This document shows, piece after piece, positions 23,881 through 35,119 of a stretch of DNA of 64,000 nt. Numbering within the stretch: position 1 is the stretch's first letter; each line of letters begins with the position of its first letter. The DNA lies in NCBI GenBank assembly GCA_003013855.2, contig ML058460.1, forward strand, positions 1,426,001 through 1,490,000, in the 5' to 3' direction. The notes under the pieces are model-generated. The model was not told where the DNA came from. It made no database searches and saw nothing but the letters and a program-made list of their open reading frames with translations. A program made the position numbers and the translations under genes. This DNA comes from Liriodendron chinense. Taxonomy: Eukaryota; Streptophyta; Magnoliopsida; Magnoliales; Magnoliaceae.

Positions 23881-25021
23881 TTCGATCTAGTTTCCAGCCA
23901 CACATACATCCAAGTAATATGTGTATGATGCAGCTCATTTTATTATTTGTCATGATTGGCAGATGTAAGTACTCTTTCATGTTTTAGGAAATAAAAAATA
24001 AAAAATAGACAAAAGTGTTTAGACCATTTCAGTCAACAAAGAGGGGCAGTTTTCTATGCATGTCATCACAGCGGAGAAGTTATTCACCTTGCCTATTCAC
24101 CTATTCAGTTATTCACCCGATTACACCTTCATGCACGGGCCAATATTTTTCGTGTGTATTCCATCTAACAGGTACATTCAAAAAGCCCCACTATGATTAA
24201 TATGGGATGCTTCAAAGAACAGGTTTATCCAACTATTAGGTACTCCACACCATTTGTCAGAGGTTGCTATTGAACTATTTTGGTAGAATTTTTTGAGTAT
24301 GCTTTTCTTGTAAGCAACCCATTCCTGAGCAACCCATTCGTCCGAGACTACTACTATGGTTTAGTCTTGTAAGTTGTTCATCTAGTCTCAAACTCCCAAG
24401 TCAATACTCTCATGCCTCATTTTCTGGGAACTATGGGAAAATAGAAATGGTTGAAAAAATTTGACAATAGATATACATGTGCCACCTTAGCCAGTGACAA
24501 ACAACATTATTAGGCAGATTATGGAATTAATGAAAAGAATCCTAGAAAAATTTATATGCAACTTCCTTGAAGATATGGCCTGAGATGTAATTGGGATGTA
24601 TGGGTTAAAAATAGAGAGGAGTACTGTGGAAACAGTAACATGGAAGTGGCCATATGCCGTTGGGTAAAATTAAACACAAAGGCTCATCTAGAGGAAACCC
24701 ATGGCAACAGGAAGGGTGGTATTTATTGGGATCACAATGGCAAAATGTTATTCGTATTCCATCCTACGGTATCATTTTCGAGTCAGCTGTGGATCAAGAT
24801 AAGGGTGTTCTTGGACTGCATCAAATAGTATTATAGGAGCCGCGGCCTTCTCAATGCAATTTTGGAATCAAAATCTAAGATGGATTGTCAACGGTTTGAA
24901 AGACCCAGATCAAAGTGCTGTGGAAGCTATTTTACTTGGGTATCCATTGCTCTCTATTCTATTTTCTATTTGTTCAAGTGAAGTTTTCACCAGCCATGTG
25001 AAGGAGATAAAACTAGAGAGC
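23881..25021 (+). repeat. Decayed LINE 3' region, copy B
   Basis: This is the second copy of 1-1424 without the retro-insertion. It still carries the L-W-E-N-R-N-like segment (near 24405-24450) missing from copy A. A broken RNase H follows: R-W-V-K-L-N-T at 24654, S-S-R-G-N-P in the next frame, then near 24890 a V-N-G-L-K-D-x-D-Q segment. Frames shift several times. It ends abruptly in a T-run that belongs to the next insertion. Confidence 0.7.
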
Positions 25022-25780
25022 TTTTTTTTTTTTTTTTTTTTACCAAAGGAAGAGAGAATTTTTATTATAAAAAAGAAAGATCAACATACATTCAGGAAGG
25101 CCCCCACAAAAAGCTTAGAACCCCACCTGTCATTTAAGGATCTATCTTCATATCAAACTATTTTATCCTAATATAGCCCAGGCCCACCTTGTCAAGGAAG
25201 AGGAGGCAGCGAATCATGGGCGATAACTCATTAGCTGAGGCAAAAACTCGATGGACCTGTGAAAGGCTGCCCTAATGGGCCAGCCCGTCCGCAACCGAGT
25301 TGGCTTCCCTCGGGGAGTGTGAAATTTCGACCTCCAACTTTCCCATTAACATGATTATCTTAGCATGCCAATACCAAGCCGACCATCCAATAGGAGCAGG
25401 ATTGGCAAGCACGCCGACCACCAGCTTGGAAACAGTTAAAATGTCTACCTTGAAGACACCACGGTCGATGCACATTTTCAAACCCTCGGCCACTACCTTG
25501 AACTCGGCCAAATTGTTGGAACATCTCCCAAAACCTACAGAGAAAGCGAAGATGACCTCCCCCTCACTCTTACGGCAAATGCCTCCGCCCCCGGACTTCC
25601 CTGGATTTCGCAAAGACGAACTATCTACATTAAGAGCACACCAACTAGTTTATGGTTTCTTCCACTTCACGACTGCCCCAATCGGATGATCCCTCAACTT
25701 GCCAGACCTCCCGATTGGTGGGTTTGGCATGCAGGGCAGCAGGAAGGATCCACTCGTAGCCATCCGAGAATCTTAATCAC
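25022..25780 (-). pseudogene. 5'-truncated LINE tail with RNase H domain
   Basis: On the minus strand this starts, near 25690, with a W-K-K-P/L-N-V-D-S-S-S-like RNase H opening. It continues R-N-P-G-K-S-G-G-G-G-I-C, then C-S-N-N-L-A-E-F-K (the N-E-A-E position reads L-A-E), and ends with S-P-R-E-A-N-S-V-A-D-G-L-A-H (25272-25613 open). Downstream a poly(A) tail appears as T22 at 25022-25042. The spacing and motifs match the C-terminus of the full-length LINE at 50359-57200. The 5' truncation with a poly(A) tail is typical of LINE retroposition. No TSD was recognised, and its 5' side meets a Copia LTR. Confidence 0.75.
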
Positions 25781-26435
25781 TTATTAAGGTGTGGAGCCAG
25801 CACACCAATTATGCCAGCCAAGGGTGGTCGGGCGCCCGATATTCACAAATTAGAGACAAAAATCTCTGGACTGTTTCAGACACAGTCGGGCGCTCGATCG
25901 TTAGTAGACCGGGAACCTGGTGCTCAGGGCGGGCGCCCGACCATGTTTGGTCATACGCCCGAAATTCAGGCATATTTCGTTGGAGCTCGCTGGACATTTA
26001 TGACATTGGGCGAGCACTCGACCAAGCCTGATCGGGCACCCGACCAGACGCGATCTATTTTGCGGGGTTTCCTATTTGAATCCAATTTTCGTCTTATGCT
26101 ATATAAAGGGGTGTAATTCGGGATTAGGATATGTGATTAGATTTTTTATACGTCCAAGGTGAGAAAGAGGGAAGAGGTTAGCAAAAAGGGTCGTCACTGT
26201 GCATGGGAGATAGAAGAAGGTGAGTATATTCATTGTAACTTAGTTTTCTTCATAGTGAAACTTTGCATCCGTGATTTTTTACCCTTGTTAGTATTTTTTC
26301 ACATAAATTTTATCTTGTGGATTGTTGGTTTGTTTAAATTCTGCTTCTAGTTATTATTTCTTCTTGTTTATCGTTTGTGGGTGAGACCGGAGATTGGATC
26401 TCTGTTCACCGGCGTTGTTGGCATGCTGCGCAACA
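25781..26435 (+). mobile_element. 5' LTR of Copia copy 2
   Basis: It is clearly related to the LTRs at 30520-31152 and 37226-37857, in opposite orientation. It shares the GTGTGGAG start (the TGTTGAG end itself is decayed to TTATTAAG), a run of GGGCG(C/T)CCG boxes at 25828-26045, the TATA region GCTATATAAAGGGG (about 26099), and the terminal TGTTGGCATGCTGCGCAACA (26416-26435). Confidence 0.8.
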
Positions 26436-28800
26436 ACTGGTATCAGAGTTATTGGTTTAGTTCAAGTGGGAGCAATGATGAAAGAAGGGAAGACACAAAT
26501 TGAAAAGTTTGACAGTTCAAACTTTACCTACTGGAAGATGCAGATGGAGGATTATTTGTATCAGGAGGACCTCTATATTCCTCAGAAAAGAAACCAGAGA
26601 AGATGACAGATAATGAATAGTCTTTAGTGGATTGAAAGGCTTTAGGAACGATCCAACTCTCTTTGTCTAAGAGTGTCGCCTTCAATATATCCGAGGTGAA
26701 GACTACAAAAGAATTAATGCAAGCTCTAGCTACGATGTATGAGAAACCTTCAGCGTCCAACAAGGTTTATCTCATGAAACGGCTATTCAACATGAAGATG
26801 TCAGATGGTTGGGGCGTGGCTAAACATCTAAATGAGTTCAATACAGTCAAGAGCCAATTGGAGTCCGTTGGCATCACTTTTGATGATGAGGTCAGGGCGC
26901 TATTTATATTGTCCAGTTTGTCAGACAGTTGGGATGGTTTGGTGATTGCTGTGAGCAGTTCTTCAGGGTCGACGAAGTTGAAGTTCGATGATATGGCGGG
27001 TCTAATTCTCAGTGAAGAACCTAGAAGGAAGGCATCTGGAATTTCAGAGGATTCTAGGAATGCTCTAAACGTTGAAGGAAGATGAAATCGTTGAATAAAG
27101 GAGGCAATAAACACACGCGTTCTAAGTCGAGGAAGAAGTCCAAGGGACCGAAAGATAAGGACGTGTGTTGGCATTGTAGGAAGAAGGGGCACATGAAACT
27201 TGATTGCAGGGCGCTTAAGAAACAAGAAGAAAGCTCTTAAGGTGGAGAAGGATTTAGTGAATCTATCTGAGGAGAGTGACACAGAGGCGTTGATCTTGTC
27301 TCTAGATGCGCAGAATGAGTCTTAGATTATAAACTCGAGTGCTTCGTTTCATGCCACTTCATCGAAAGATGTTCTTCGTAATTATATGTCAGGAGACTTC
27401 GGGAAAGTCTACTTGGGTGATGATGAGCCGTGCAGTATTGTGGGCAAGAGACAAAAGATTAACTAAAAATACTAACTTTATTTCAAACTAGAACTAGAAA
27501 TGTTCTTCATAAAACCCAAAAGTACTTGAACTAATTCGAATTAAGTATTGTAAATAACAAAAAGTTTCACCTTTTAACCCTAGCTAAGAGGTTTAGCTAA
27601 CCATTAACAGATTGAACTAAAACTCAAAAGAAACTACTCTAAAAGCATAGAAAAACCATAAAAACCCTAGTTGGAGGAGTTGCGAATACTCCACGATGCT
27701 CCTCTCCACCTCTCACGAACTTTTCAGCCTTTTATAATGCCTTAGGAACGACGTAAAGGTTTCTTTTATAGCAAAAGCCTGTCACCGACTTAGAATCTTC
27801 GAGAAAATGGAGACTCCTTATGCAATCTGGATGCTGGCTGGCTGGAGGTTACACAACATATGACCCAACTCTCTGGACTTGGAATGCATAGGTCAACCCC
27901 TCTGGCCGGACCACAGGTCGGCCTGTGTAAAAACTGTCGAGCGAAAATGCAGTTTCTGGAGGGTTTGGCCGGCCGGCCGATCAGTCTGTAAAATCTGACT
28001 TTCTGCTCTTCTCTTTCTCCATCTCCATTGCATCCTTCTTCCACCTCTTATCCTTAATTTCCTCCATTGATCTTCAAGGTATTTAAAGAGCATCTTTTAA
28101 CATCATATAGGTAGACTCTCTCTCGCATTCCTACAAACACAAAAAATATGTATTGGATTAGTCTTTAATCATGAAAACCATGCATAATGTGTGATGAATT
28201 TGGGTTAGAATATACACAATTCAGAGCTCAACAATAACAAATGAGTTTACAGACTAAAAGAGGAGCACAATGATTCGAAGTGGTACAAGGCCAGACTGGT
28301 TGTGAAAGGGTTCCAACGAAAGGTAGGTATCAATTTCATTGAAATATTTTCACCAATGGTGAAGATGTCTACGATTCGCATGGTGTTGAGTATAGTGGCT
28401 ACAGAGGACTTACATCTAAAGAAGCTAGATGTTAAGACAACCTTTCTTCATGGGGGGGACCTTGAAGAAGAGATATATATACATCAGCCGACAGGATATG
28501 TGGCACTAGGAAAGGAGAATAAAGTGTGTAGACTGAGAAAGAGTCTATATGACCTGAAGCAGGCCCCGAGGCAGTGGTATAAGAAGTTTGACAGTTTCAT
28601 GTCGGGAAACGAGTTTAGAAGATGTCATCTAGATCACTGTTGCTATTTGAAGAAGTTTGATACTTCGTACATCATCTTCCTTTTGTACATTGTGATATGC
28701 TTGTAGCCGGATCAAGTATAAAGCACATATCAGATCTCAAAAGACAATTGTCTAAAGAAATTTTTCATGAAGGATTTAGGAGCTGCAAAACAAATTGGGA
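26436..28800 (+). pseudogene. Copia copy 2 internal region, internally deleted
   Basis: A primer-binding site, TGGTATCAGAG, follows the LTR at 26438. Gag starts at 26475 (I-E-K-F-D-S-S-N-F, W-K-M-Q-M-E-D-Y-L), loses frame near 26590, and resumes at 26663-27085. A zinc knuckle, C-W-H-C-R-K-K-G-H-M-K-L-D-C, lies near 27165-27210, and the protease site reads S-S-A-S-F-H-A-T in place of D-S-G-A-S. At about 27447 the element is interrupted by an LTR fragment. It resumes at 28234 already inside RT, so integrase is gone. RT (28302-28706) has S-L-Y-D-L-K-Q-A-P-R-Q-W but loses frame at Y-V-D-D. The rest after A-A-K-Q-I (28790) is missing. Same family as the element at 30520-37857. Confidence 0.85.
27447..28233 (+). 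mobile_element. LTR fragment nested in Copia copy 2
   Basis: The right end (AAACCATGCATAATG(T/A)GTGATGAATT...GAGCTCAACA) matches the right end of the 2.1-kb solo LTR at 35120-37200. The left side also matches internally (CCTAGCTAAGAGGTTTAGCTAA compared with CTAGCTAAGAGATTAGCTAA), but the first half is missing. It replaces the protease-integrase part of the host Copia, so a deletion accompanied or followed insertion. Confidence 0.75.
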
Positions 28801-29638
28801 TCTCTCAAGCATGTGCCATCCTGGCATGTGTGATTGCACAATTCACTCTACACGCATATGTGGGCTTTAGCGGGGCATGCGACCAACTTTATTGTAACTT
28901 CTGCCATTCGTGCAAGGCAATCAGGGCCGCTGATTTGGAGGACCAATGGCGCCCCAAAAGGCAAGGGGATCGAACTGTGGTAACCATCTGATCACTAACC
29001 TTGGGAAAGGATGGATCACTTAAAGCGTAGCAATGGTCCAGATTCAATGAGAAAAACCATAGTTTAAAAATACCAAATTGCACTCGATACGAAACGCAGT
29101 TGGGTCGAGTCAACTCCAAAACTCGGATGAGTCCTCAGGTCGTACCAGTTTTAATTTTCCAATTTCTTTACTAATCTTTATTTTTCGAAAGATCAAAATA
29201 ATATATAAATTACACCAAGTTGTGCTCAATGGAGTAAAGTTTTATTGAATTTGGTCTAGTCTTTTAAGATACGAGTTGAGTTATTTTTGGGTTATGACAA
29301 ACAAGGGACTAAATTGGGTTTTTATCAAGTCTTCGTAGAAGCTGATCAAGTTGATTGGGTGAGCCAAGTCCAGTGGCCCAGGTTACAATCTTCTAGTTTA
29401 TAGACAACGATGAGCAAAGTTCACAACTGGATAGTCAAGGTTGTCTTATCGCTACAATCTTTGACCTGTCGTCCATATAAGCAGTGGCCCACCATATCAA
29501 CAATATCAATCATAGCATAAATTGGACTGCATAGGACTTAAATCAACAAAACATAATCTTTTATTCTGAGTAAAATTACAAAAGGACGGCTCTCAAAGCA
29601 CAACACAGACCATAACTAAACGGTACCCAAACTAGAAA
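28801..29638. other. Spacer without recognisable genes
   Basis: It begins with about 60 bp inverted relative to 21530-21595 (TCTCAAGCATG, CCAT(C/A)CTGGCATGTGTG, CTACACGCAT). The rest has no coding or RNA signal that I recognise. Confidence 0.35.
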
Positions 29639-29937
29639 TCATTTCTTCAAGAACTCCATGACTCAAGAGCCATAAGTGCAACATATGACTTTAAAACTGT
29701 CGAACCCAGCTCCCTTTGCCAAGGCCTCGAATTCATTCTTCGTCCTCTCCTTTCCACCCGGATTGTGGGCCAACATGATATTGTCTATATGGAAGATGTT
29801 GCGGGCTGCGAGGTTAGTCGCCGGGGCCACTGGAAGAATTGACTCGGCGATGACCACCTTCCAGAGTTCGGCAACGCTTTGTAGCATTTCTTCAGAATCT
29901 TCGCACAGTGCTCGTCACTCTATTCATGGAGTATCCA
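29639..29937 (-). pseudogene. Orphan exon 4 of a second COMT-like O-methyltransferase
   Basis: On the minus strand a splice acceptor, CTTACAG, precedes W-I-L-H-E-stop-S-D-E-H-C, then I-L-K-K-C-Y-K-A-L-P. One base is missing in the S-G-K-V-V codons. The frame then continues V-V-I-A-E-S-I-L-P, N-P-G-G-K-E-R-T, a second stop and V-M-E-F-L-K-K. The length (299 bases) equals exon 4 of the two other OMT copies minus one base. It keeps the catalytic His and the GGKERT segment that those copies lack, so it comes from a more typical COMT paralogue. No exons 1-3 are nearby: sequence upstream changes to unknown DNA and then to Copia. Confidence 0.85.
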
Positions 29938-30210
29938 CTGTAAGTTTCATGCAGCATTACCAAACAATCGAATCAGATCGCTCATAAACACAACATGCCA
30001 AAAGAGGAGTTTATTTTACCGCATGGGCCCACATGCAGGGATGGTCTGATGATCAGGACCGACCATCTTCTGGATGTTGCTGTTGATGGATATAGTTCTC
30101 TGAACACAATGGGAGGATTTTCCTGATTTTTTTAGGTTAATGTGAATCAATGAGAAATTTTCAAATCAACGGTGAAGATTGAGTGCAAGACCTATTTGTT
30201 CAGCTTACTT

Positions 30211-30540
30211 TTGTTGGCGTGCTGCGCAACAACTGGTATCAGAGCTATTGGTTTAGTTCAACTGGGAGCGATGGCGGAAGATGGGAAAATTAGAATTGAG
30301 AAGTTTGATGGTTCAAACTTTGCCTTCTGGAAGATGCAGATGGAGGATTATCTGTATCAGAAGGACCACTAGAGGAATGTAGAGGTCCTTTTGATACAGA
30401 TAATCCTCCATATGCATCTTCCAGAAGGCAAAGTTTGAACCATCAAACTTCTCAATTCTAGTTTTCCCATCTTCCGCCATCGCTCCTAGTTGAACTAAAC
30501 CAATAGCTCTGATACCAGTTGTTGCGCAGCACGCCAACAA
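30211..30540. repeat. Near-perfect 330-bp palindrome of Copia LTR end, primer site and gag start
   Basis: The left arm (30211-30367) holds the LTR tail TTGTTGGCGTGCTGCGCAAC, the primer-binding site TGGTATCAGAGC, and the first codons of gag in plus orientation. The right arm (30384-30540) is its inverse complement with only a few mismatches. The loop is 16 bases (30368-30383). The arms share the sequence of the neighbouring Copia element, whose LTR (30520-31152) overlaps the right arm. As RNA or single strand it would form a very stable hairpin. Confidence 0.93.
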
Positions 30541-31152
30541 CGCCAGTGAACCGAGATCCAATCTCCGGTCTCACCCATAAACGATAAACAGGAAGAAAAT
30601 AATAACTAGAAAAGAATCACACAAACCAACAATCCACAAGACAGAGATTTACGTGGAAAAACCCCAACAAGGGTAAAAAACCACGGGTGCAAACTTCACT
30701 ATGAAGAAAAAACGAAGTTACAAGCAATACACTTACCTTCTTCTATGCTCTCATGCACAGAGATGGCCCTTTTGCTAATCCTCTCGTCTTTTTCTCACCT
30801 TGGACGTATAGAAGCCCTAATCCCCATATCTAATCCCGGTTTACACCCCTTTATATAGTAAACCCAGCAATTAGAACAAAAAATAGGAAACTCGCACATT
30901 AAGTCCGCGGTCGGTCGGGCGCCCGGTCACTTTGACTGTCGGGCGCCCGGCCAATGCAAAGAACATCCGGCAACCAAAAACATAATTCAGTCTAATTTCG
31001 GGTGCCCGGTCACTATGACCGCCGGGCACCCGGCTGCCCACAAAACAGTCCAGCGGACTAGAAAGCAAAACGGCCTGAATTTTGGGCACCCGGTCCACAG
31101 ACCGTCCGGGCGCCCGACCAAGCTCAGTGGAGTTTTGTCTCCACACTCAACA
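30520..31152 (-). mobile_element. 3' LTR of Copia copy 3
   Basis: On the minus strand it runs TGTTGAGTGTGGAG...GCGCAACA, with matched TGTTG/CAACA ends. It is 633 bp, against 632 bp for its partner at 37226-37857. I counted about 20 differences, mostly C/T or G/A changes, many in GGGCGCCCG boxes. A TATATAAAGGGG box lies near 30848-30860. The flank beyond the LTR is another primer-binding site and gag start, not a TSD, so this LTR was shared by two elements or rearranged. Confidence 0.93.
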
Positions 31153-31168
31153 ATCTCCCACTTGGAGA
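31153..31168 (-). promoter_or_regulatory. Polypurine tract of Copia copy 3
   Basis: The minus strand reads CTCCAAGTGGGAGATT directly before the LTR start TGTTGAG. This purine-rich tract primes plus-strand DNA synthesis in LTR retrotransposons. Confidence 0.8.
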
Positions 31169-31223
31169 CAATCACCACTTGATCCTTCGTCTTCTACATC
31201 TGGAGTGCACCACTTCCCAGTCT

Positions 31224-32979
31224 TCAAGCCTGAAGACCAACCAAAGCTGAACAGAGCTTCAGCTTCTCCCGTGTGACCGCCTTTGTCAACATATTTGCAG
31301 GATTCTCACTTGTATGAATCTTCTCCAAAGCAATCGATCCATCTTCCAGTAACGAACGTATGAAGTAATATCTGATGTCAATATGCTTGGTCCTTGAATG
31401 AAAGGCTAAATTCTTAGCCAAGTGTATTGCACTCTGACTGTCACTATATAGCTTGCAATCTGCTTGTTTCTTTCCCAACTCTTCCATAAAACCTTGCATC
31501 CACACCATCTCCTTGCACGCTTCTGTAGCTGCAACATATTCTGCTTCCGTTGTACTGATGGATCTATCTTCTGTAACTGAGAGATCCAACTGACTGCAAC
31601 ACTACCCAGGGTAAAGACATACCCTGTAGTGCTCCTTCTACTGTCGATAACTCCTGCCAAATCTGAATCGACATAGCCTTGTAGCTTGATTTTCGATCCT
31701 CCATAACACAGCCCTACATCCACAGTACCTACCAGATATCTGAGGATCCACTTCACAGCTTCCCAATGTTCCTTCCCGGGGTTGTTCATGTACCTGCTAA
31801 CAACTCCCACTGCTTGAGCAATGTCTTGCCTCGTGCTAACCATAGCATACATGAGGCTCCCTATGGCTGACGCATAAGGGACTTTAGCCATGTAGTCCCG
31901 TTCCTCCTGCGTCTTAGCTCCTTGCTCCTTAGAAAGCTTGAAGTGGTTAGCTAATGGAGTGCTAACCGGCTTAGCACCTCCCATGCTGAATCGATCAAGT
32001 AACTTGGCTATGTACTCTGCCTGTGACAAAACCAGCTTCTTGTTTTTCCTGTCACGCTTTATCCTTATGCCTAGGATTTGTTTTGCAGCTCCTAAATCCT
32101 TCATGGCAAACTCTCTAGACAGTTGTCTTTTGAGATCTGAGATGTCCTTCATGCTTGATCTAGCCACAAGCATATCATCAACATACAAAAGAAGAATGAT
32201 ATACGACATATCAAACTTCTTCAGGTAGCAACAGTGGTCTGCATGACATCTCCTGTACCCGTTTCCCGATATGAAACTATCGAACTTCTTGTACCACTGC
32301 CTCGGCGCCTGCTTCAGACCATATAGACTCTTCTTCAGTCTACACACCTTGTTCTCCTTTCCTGGTGCCACGTATCCTGTCGGCTGATGCATATATATTT
32401 CTTCTTCAAGGTCTCCATGAAGAAAGGCTGTCTTAACATCTAGCTGCTCTAGATGTAAGTCCTCTGTAGCCACTATACTCAAGATCATGCGAATCGTAGA
32501 CATCTTCACCACAGGTGAAAATATCTCTGTGAAATTGGTACCTGCCTTTTGTTGGAACCCTTTCACAACCAGTCTGGCCTTGTACTGTTTCGAACCATCG
32601 TGCTCCTCCTTCAGTCTGTAAACCCACTTGTTATGAAGAGCTTTCTTGCCCTTGGGTAGAGTGACTAGCTCCCACGTATGATTAGACTCAAGAGAGTCCA
32701 TCTCATCTTCCATGGCTTGCTCCCACTTAACCCGCATATCTGACCGTAACGCCTCTTCAAAACACTCTGGCTCACCATTATCTGTCAGCAGTAGATAATG
32801 TAAGGAGGGTGAGTATCGGACCTTGGGTCTCCTCTCCCGAGTAAACCTCCTCACAATCGGTGTCTGCGGCACTACCTCATCATGCTCCTGTGCATGTTCA
32901 TCCTGTGGCACTGTAACACCTGTGTCCGGTAACTCTTCCAACTCTACGAATTCCTTCTCATCGGCCTTTTCTGCTTTTG
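31224..32979 (-). pseudogene. Copia copy 3 pol: reverse transcriptase and RNase H
   Basis: On the minus strand this is the second half of the Copia polyprotein. The RT domain starts with W-E-L-V-T-L-P-K-G-K-K-A-L, continues K-A-R-L-V-V-K-G-F, and has the catalytic L-Y-V-D-D (32174-32185) and S-L-Y-G-L-K-Q-A-P-R-Q-W. RNase H starts near G-Y-V-D-S-D. It is separated from the gag-integrase frame by one frameshift near 32980 and has a second frameshift near 31580, after W-I-S-Q-L-Q-K. Past that, the RNase H tail (T-T-E-A-E-Y-V-A, T-K-H-I-D-I-R-Y) is in another frame, open to 31224. Otherwise it is almost intact, and it is the best-preserved LTR element in the window. The lesions make it non-autonomous. 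Confidence 0.9.
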
Positions 32980-35110
32980 CTACACACTGTCCTTATGCAT
33001 CACTTTTTCATTGAAGACTACATCCTTGCTTCTGATAATTTTCTGGTTCTCTGCATCCCAAAACCGGTAGCCAAAATTATTCTGCCCGTAGCCTATAAAC
33101 GTACACCTTCTGGACTTCACATCCAGCTTGTTTCTATGCTCTGCATCAATGTGAACATAAGAAGTGCAACCAAACACTCTGAGATGTGCAAGGTTCACCT
33201 CTTTCCCAGTCCACGTTTCTTCTGGTAGCCCACCATCCAATGGTGCTGAGGGACTTCTATTGATGAGATATACGGCAGTATTCACAGCATCTGCCCAAAA
33301 GGTCTTGGGCAACCCTGTATGTAGCCTCATGCTCCTAGCGCACTCAAAGATGGTCCTGTTAATGCACTCGGCCACACCGTTCTGCTGCGGTGTCCCTGGA
33401 ATCATTTTCTGATGTTTGATTCCATTTGCTGCACAATACTCCTCAAACCTCTTATCACAATATTCTCCCCCATTATCCGATCTGAGACACTTCACAGTTT
33501 TACCGGTCTCATTTTCTACCATAACCTTCCACTTCTTAAATACATCGAATACATCTAATTTGTGTTTTAAGAAGTAGACCCACAGTTTTCTACTAGCATC
33601 ATCAATAAAGGAAACAAAATAACGTGAGCCACCAAGAGATGATACCTGTGCCGGTCCCCACACATCAGTGTGTACAAGCTCCAATAGATGCGTCTTTGGA
33701 GCGCGTCCTGTCTTCTTGAAGCTAATTTTCTTCTGCTTGCCATACACGCAGTCCTTGCAGAATTCCAGATCAATTGCCTTCAACCCTGGTAGCTTCCCCT
33801 TTGACAATAGCACTTTCATCCCCTTCTTACTCATATGTCCTAACCTCTGATGCCATAACTGCCCGTTCATTCCAGTTGATGCAACTGCGAGTGAACTATA
33901 CGATCCAGAAGTCACATACAAAGTACCTTCCTTCTTGCCTCGAGATATAACCAAGGCAATTTTTGTGACCTTCCATGCATCGCTCGTGAATGTCGTCACA
34001 TATCCGGTATCGGCCAACAGCCCCACTGAGATCAGATTCCGTCTCAAACTCGGTACATGTCTGACATCCTTCAGCTTCAAGACCGTTCCATCTTTCTGAC
34101 TTAAATGAACGTTTTCTTTGCCAACAATACTGCATGGCTCATCATCACCCAGGTAGACTCTTCTAAAGTTACCTGAGACATAATCACAAAGAACTTCTTT
34201 TGATGAAGTGGCATGAAACGAAGCACCCGAGTCTATAACCCAAGACTCATTAAGCGCGTCAAGAGACAAGATCAACACCTCCGTGTTACTCTCCTCAGAT
34301 AGATTCACTGAATCCTTCCTACCTTGAGAGCTTCCTTCTTGTTTCTTAAGCGCCCTACAATCACGCTTCATGTGCCCCTTCTTCCCGCAATGCCAACACC
34401 CATCCTTGTCTTTCGGTCCCTTGGACTTATTCCTCGACTTAGAACGCCCGTGTTTATTGCCACCTTTGTTTGAAGATCTTCCTCTTCCTACAACGGTTAG
34501 AGCATTTCCTGAATCCCCTGAAGTTCCTGATGCCTTCCTTCTAGATTCTTCGCTTAGAATTAAACCGGCTACATCATCGAATTTCAACTTTGTAGATCCT
34601 GAAGAATTGCTCACGGCAATCACCAAACCATCCCAACTGTCTGGCAAACTTGACAAGATCAATAGGGCCCTGACCTCGTCATCAAAAGTGATGCCAACAG
34701 ATTTCAATTGTCTCGTGACTGTATTGAACTCGTTTAGATGTTCAGCCACGCCCCCACCATCTGACATCTTCATGTTGAATAGCCATTTCATAAGATGAAC
34801 CTTATTTGATGCCGAGGGTTTTTCATACATCGTAGCCAAAGCCTGCATTAATTCTTTTGTGGTCTTTACTTTGGATATATTGAAGGCGACGCTCTTAGAC
34901 AAAGAGAGTCGGATCGTTCCTAAAGCCTTCCGATCCATTAAAGCTCATTCATCATCTGTCATCTTCTCTGGTTTCTTCTCTTTTCCTTCTAGAGGAATGT
35001 AGAGGTCATTCTGATACAGATAATCCTCCATCTGCATCTTCTAGAAGGTAAAGTTTGAACCATCAAACTTCTCAATTCTAATTTTCCCATCTTCCTCCAT
35101 CGCTCCCAGT
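32980..35110 (-). pseudogene. Copia copy 3 gag, protease and integrase
   Basis: The frame is open at 34938-32980 (652 codons). In order: gag, about residues 1-160 (S-K-V-K-T-T-K-E-L-M-Q-A-L); a zinc knuckle C-W-H-C-G-K-K-G-H-M-K-R-D-C, about residues 187-200; protease W-V-I-D-S-G-A-S-F-H-A-T; the pre-integrase H-Q-R-L-G-H..C-K-D-C finger; and the integrase core with H-T-D-V-W, R-S-D-N-G-G-E-Y and N-G-V-A-E, all three catalytic acidic residues. The true gag start lies further upstream (M-E-E-D-G-K-I-R-I-E-K-F near 35100), but two in-frame stops (F-T-F-stop-K-M and D-E-stop-A-L) separate it from the long frame. The frame ends with a shift before the RT half. The 2.1-kb solo LTR sits between this gag start and the primer-binding site. 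Confidence 0.9.
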
Positions 35111-35119
35111 TGAACTAAA

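Noticed and set aside
25811..26116. 101-codon and neighbouring frames at 25789-26116
   Set aside because: They lie inside the Copia LTR; the recurrent R-A-P-D words are translations of the GGGCGCCCGA boxes.
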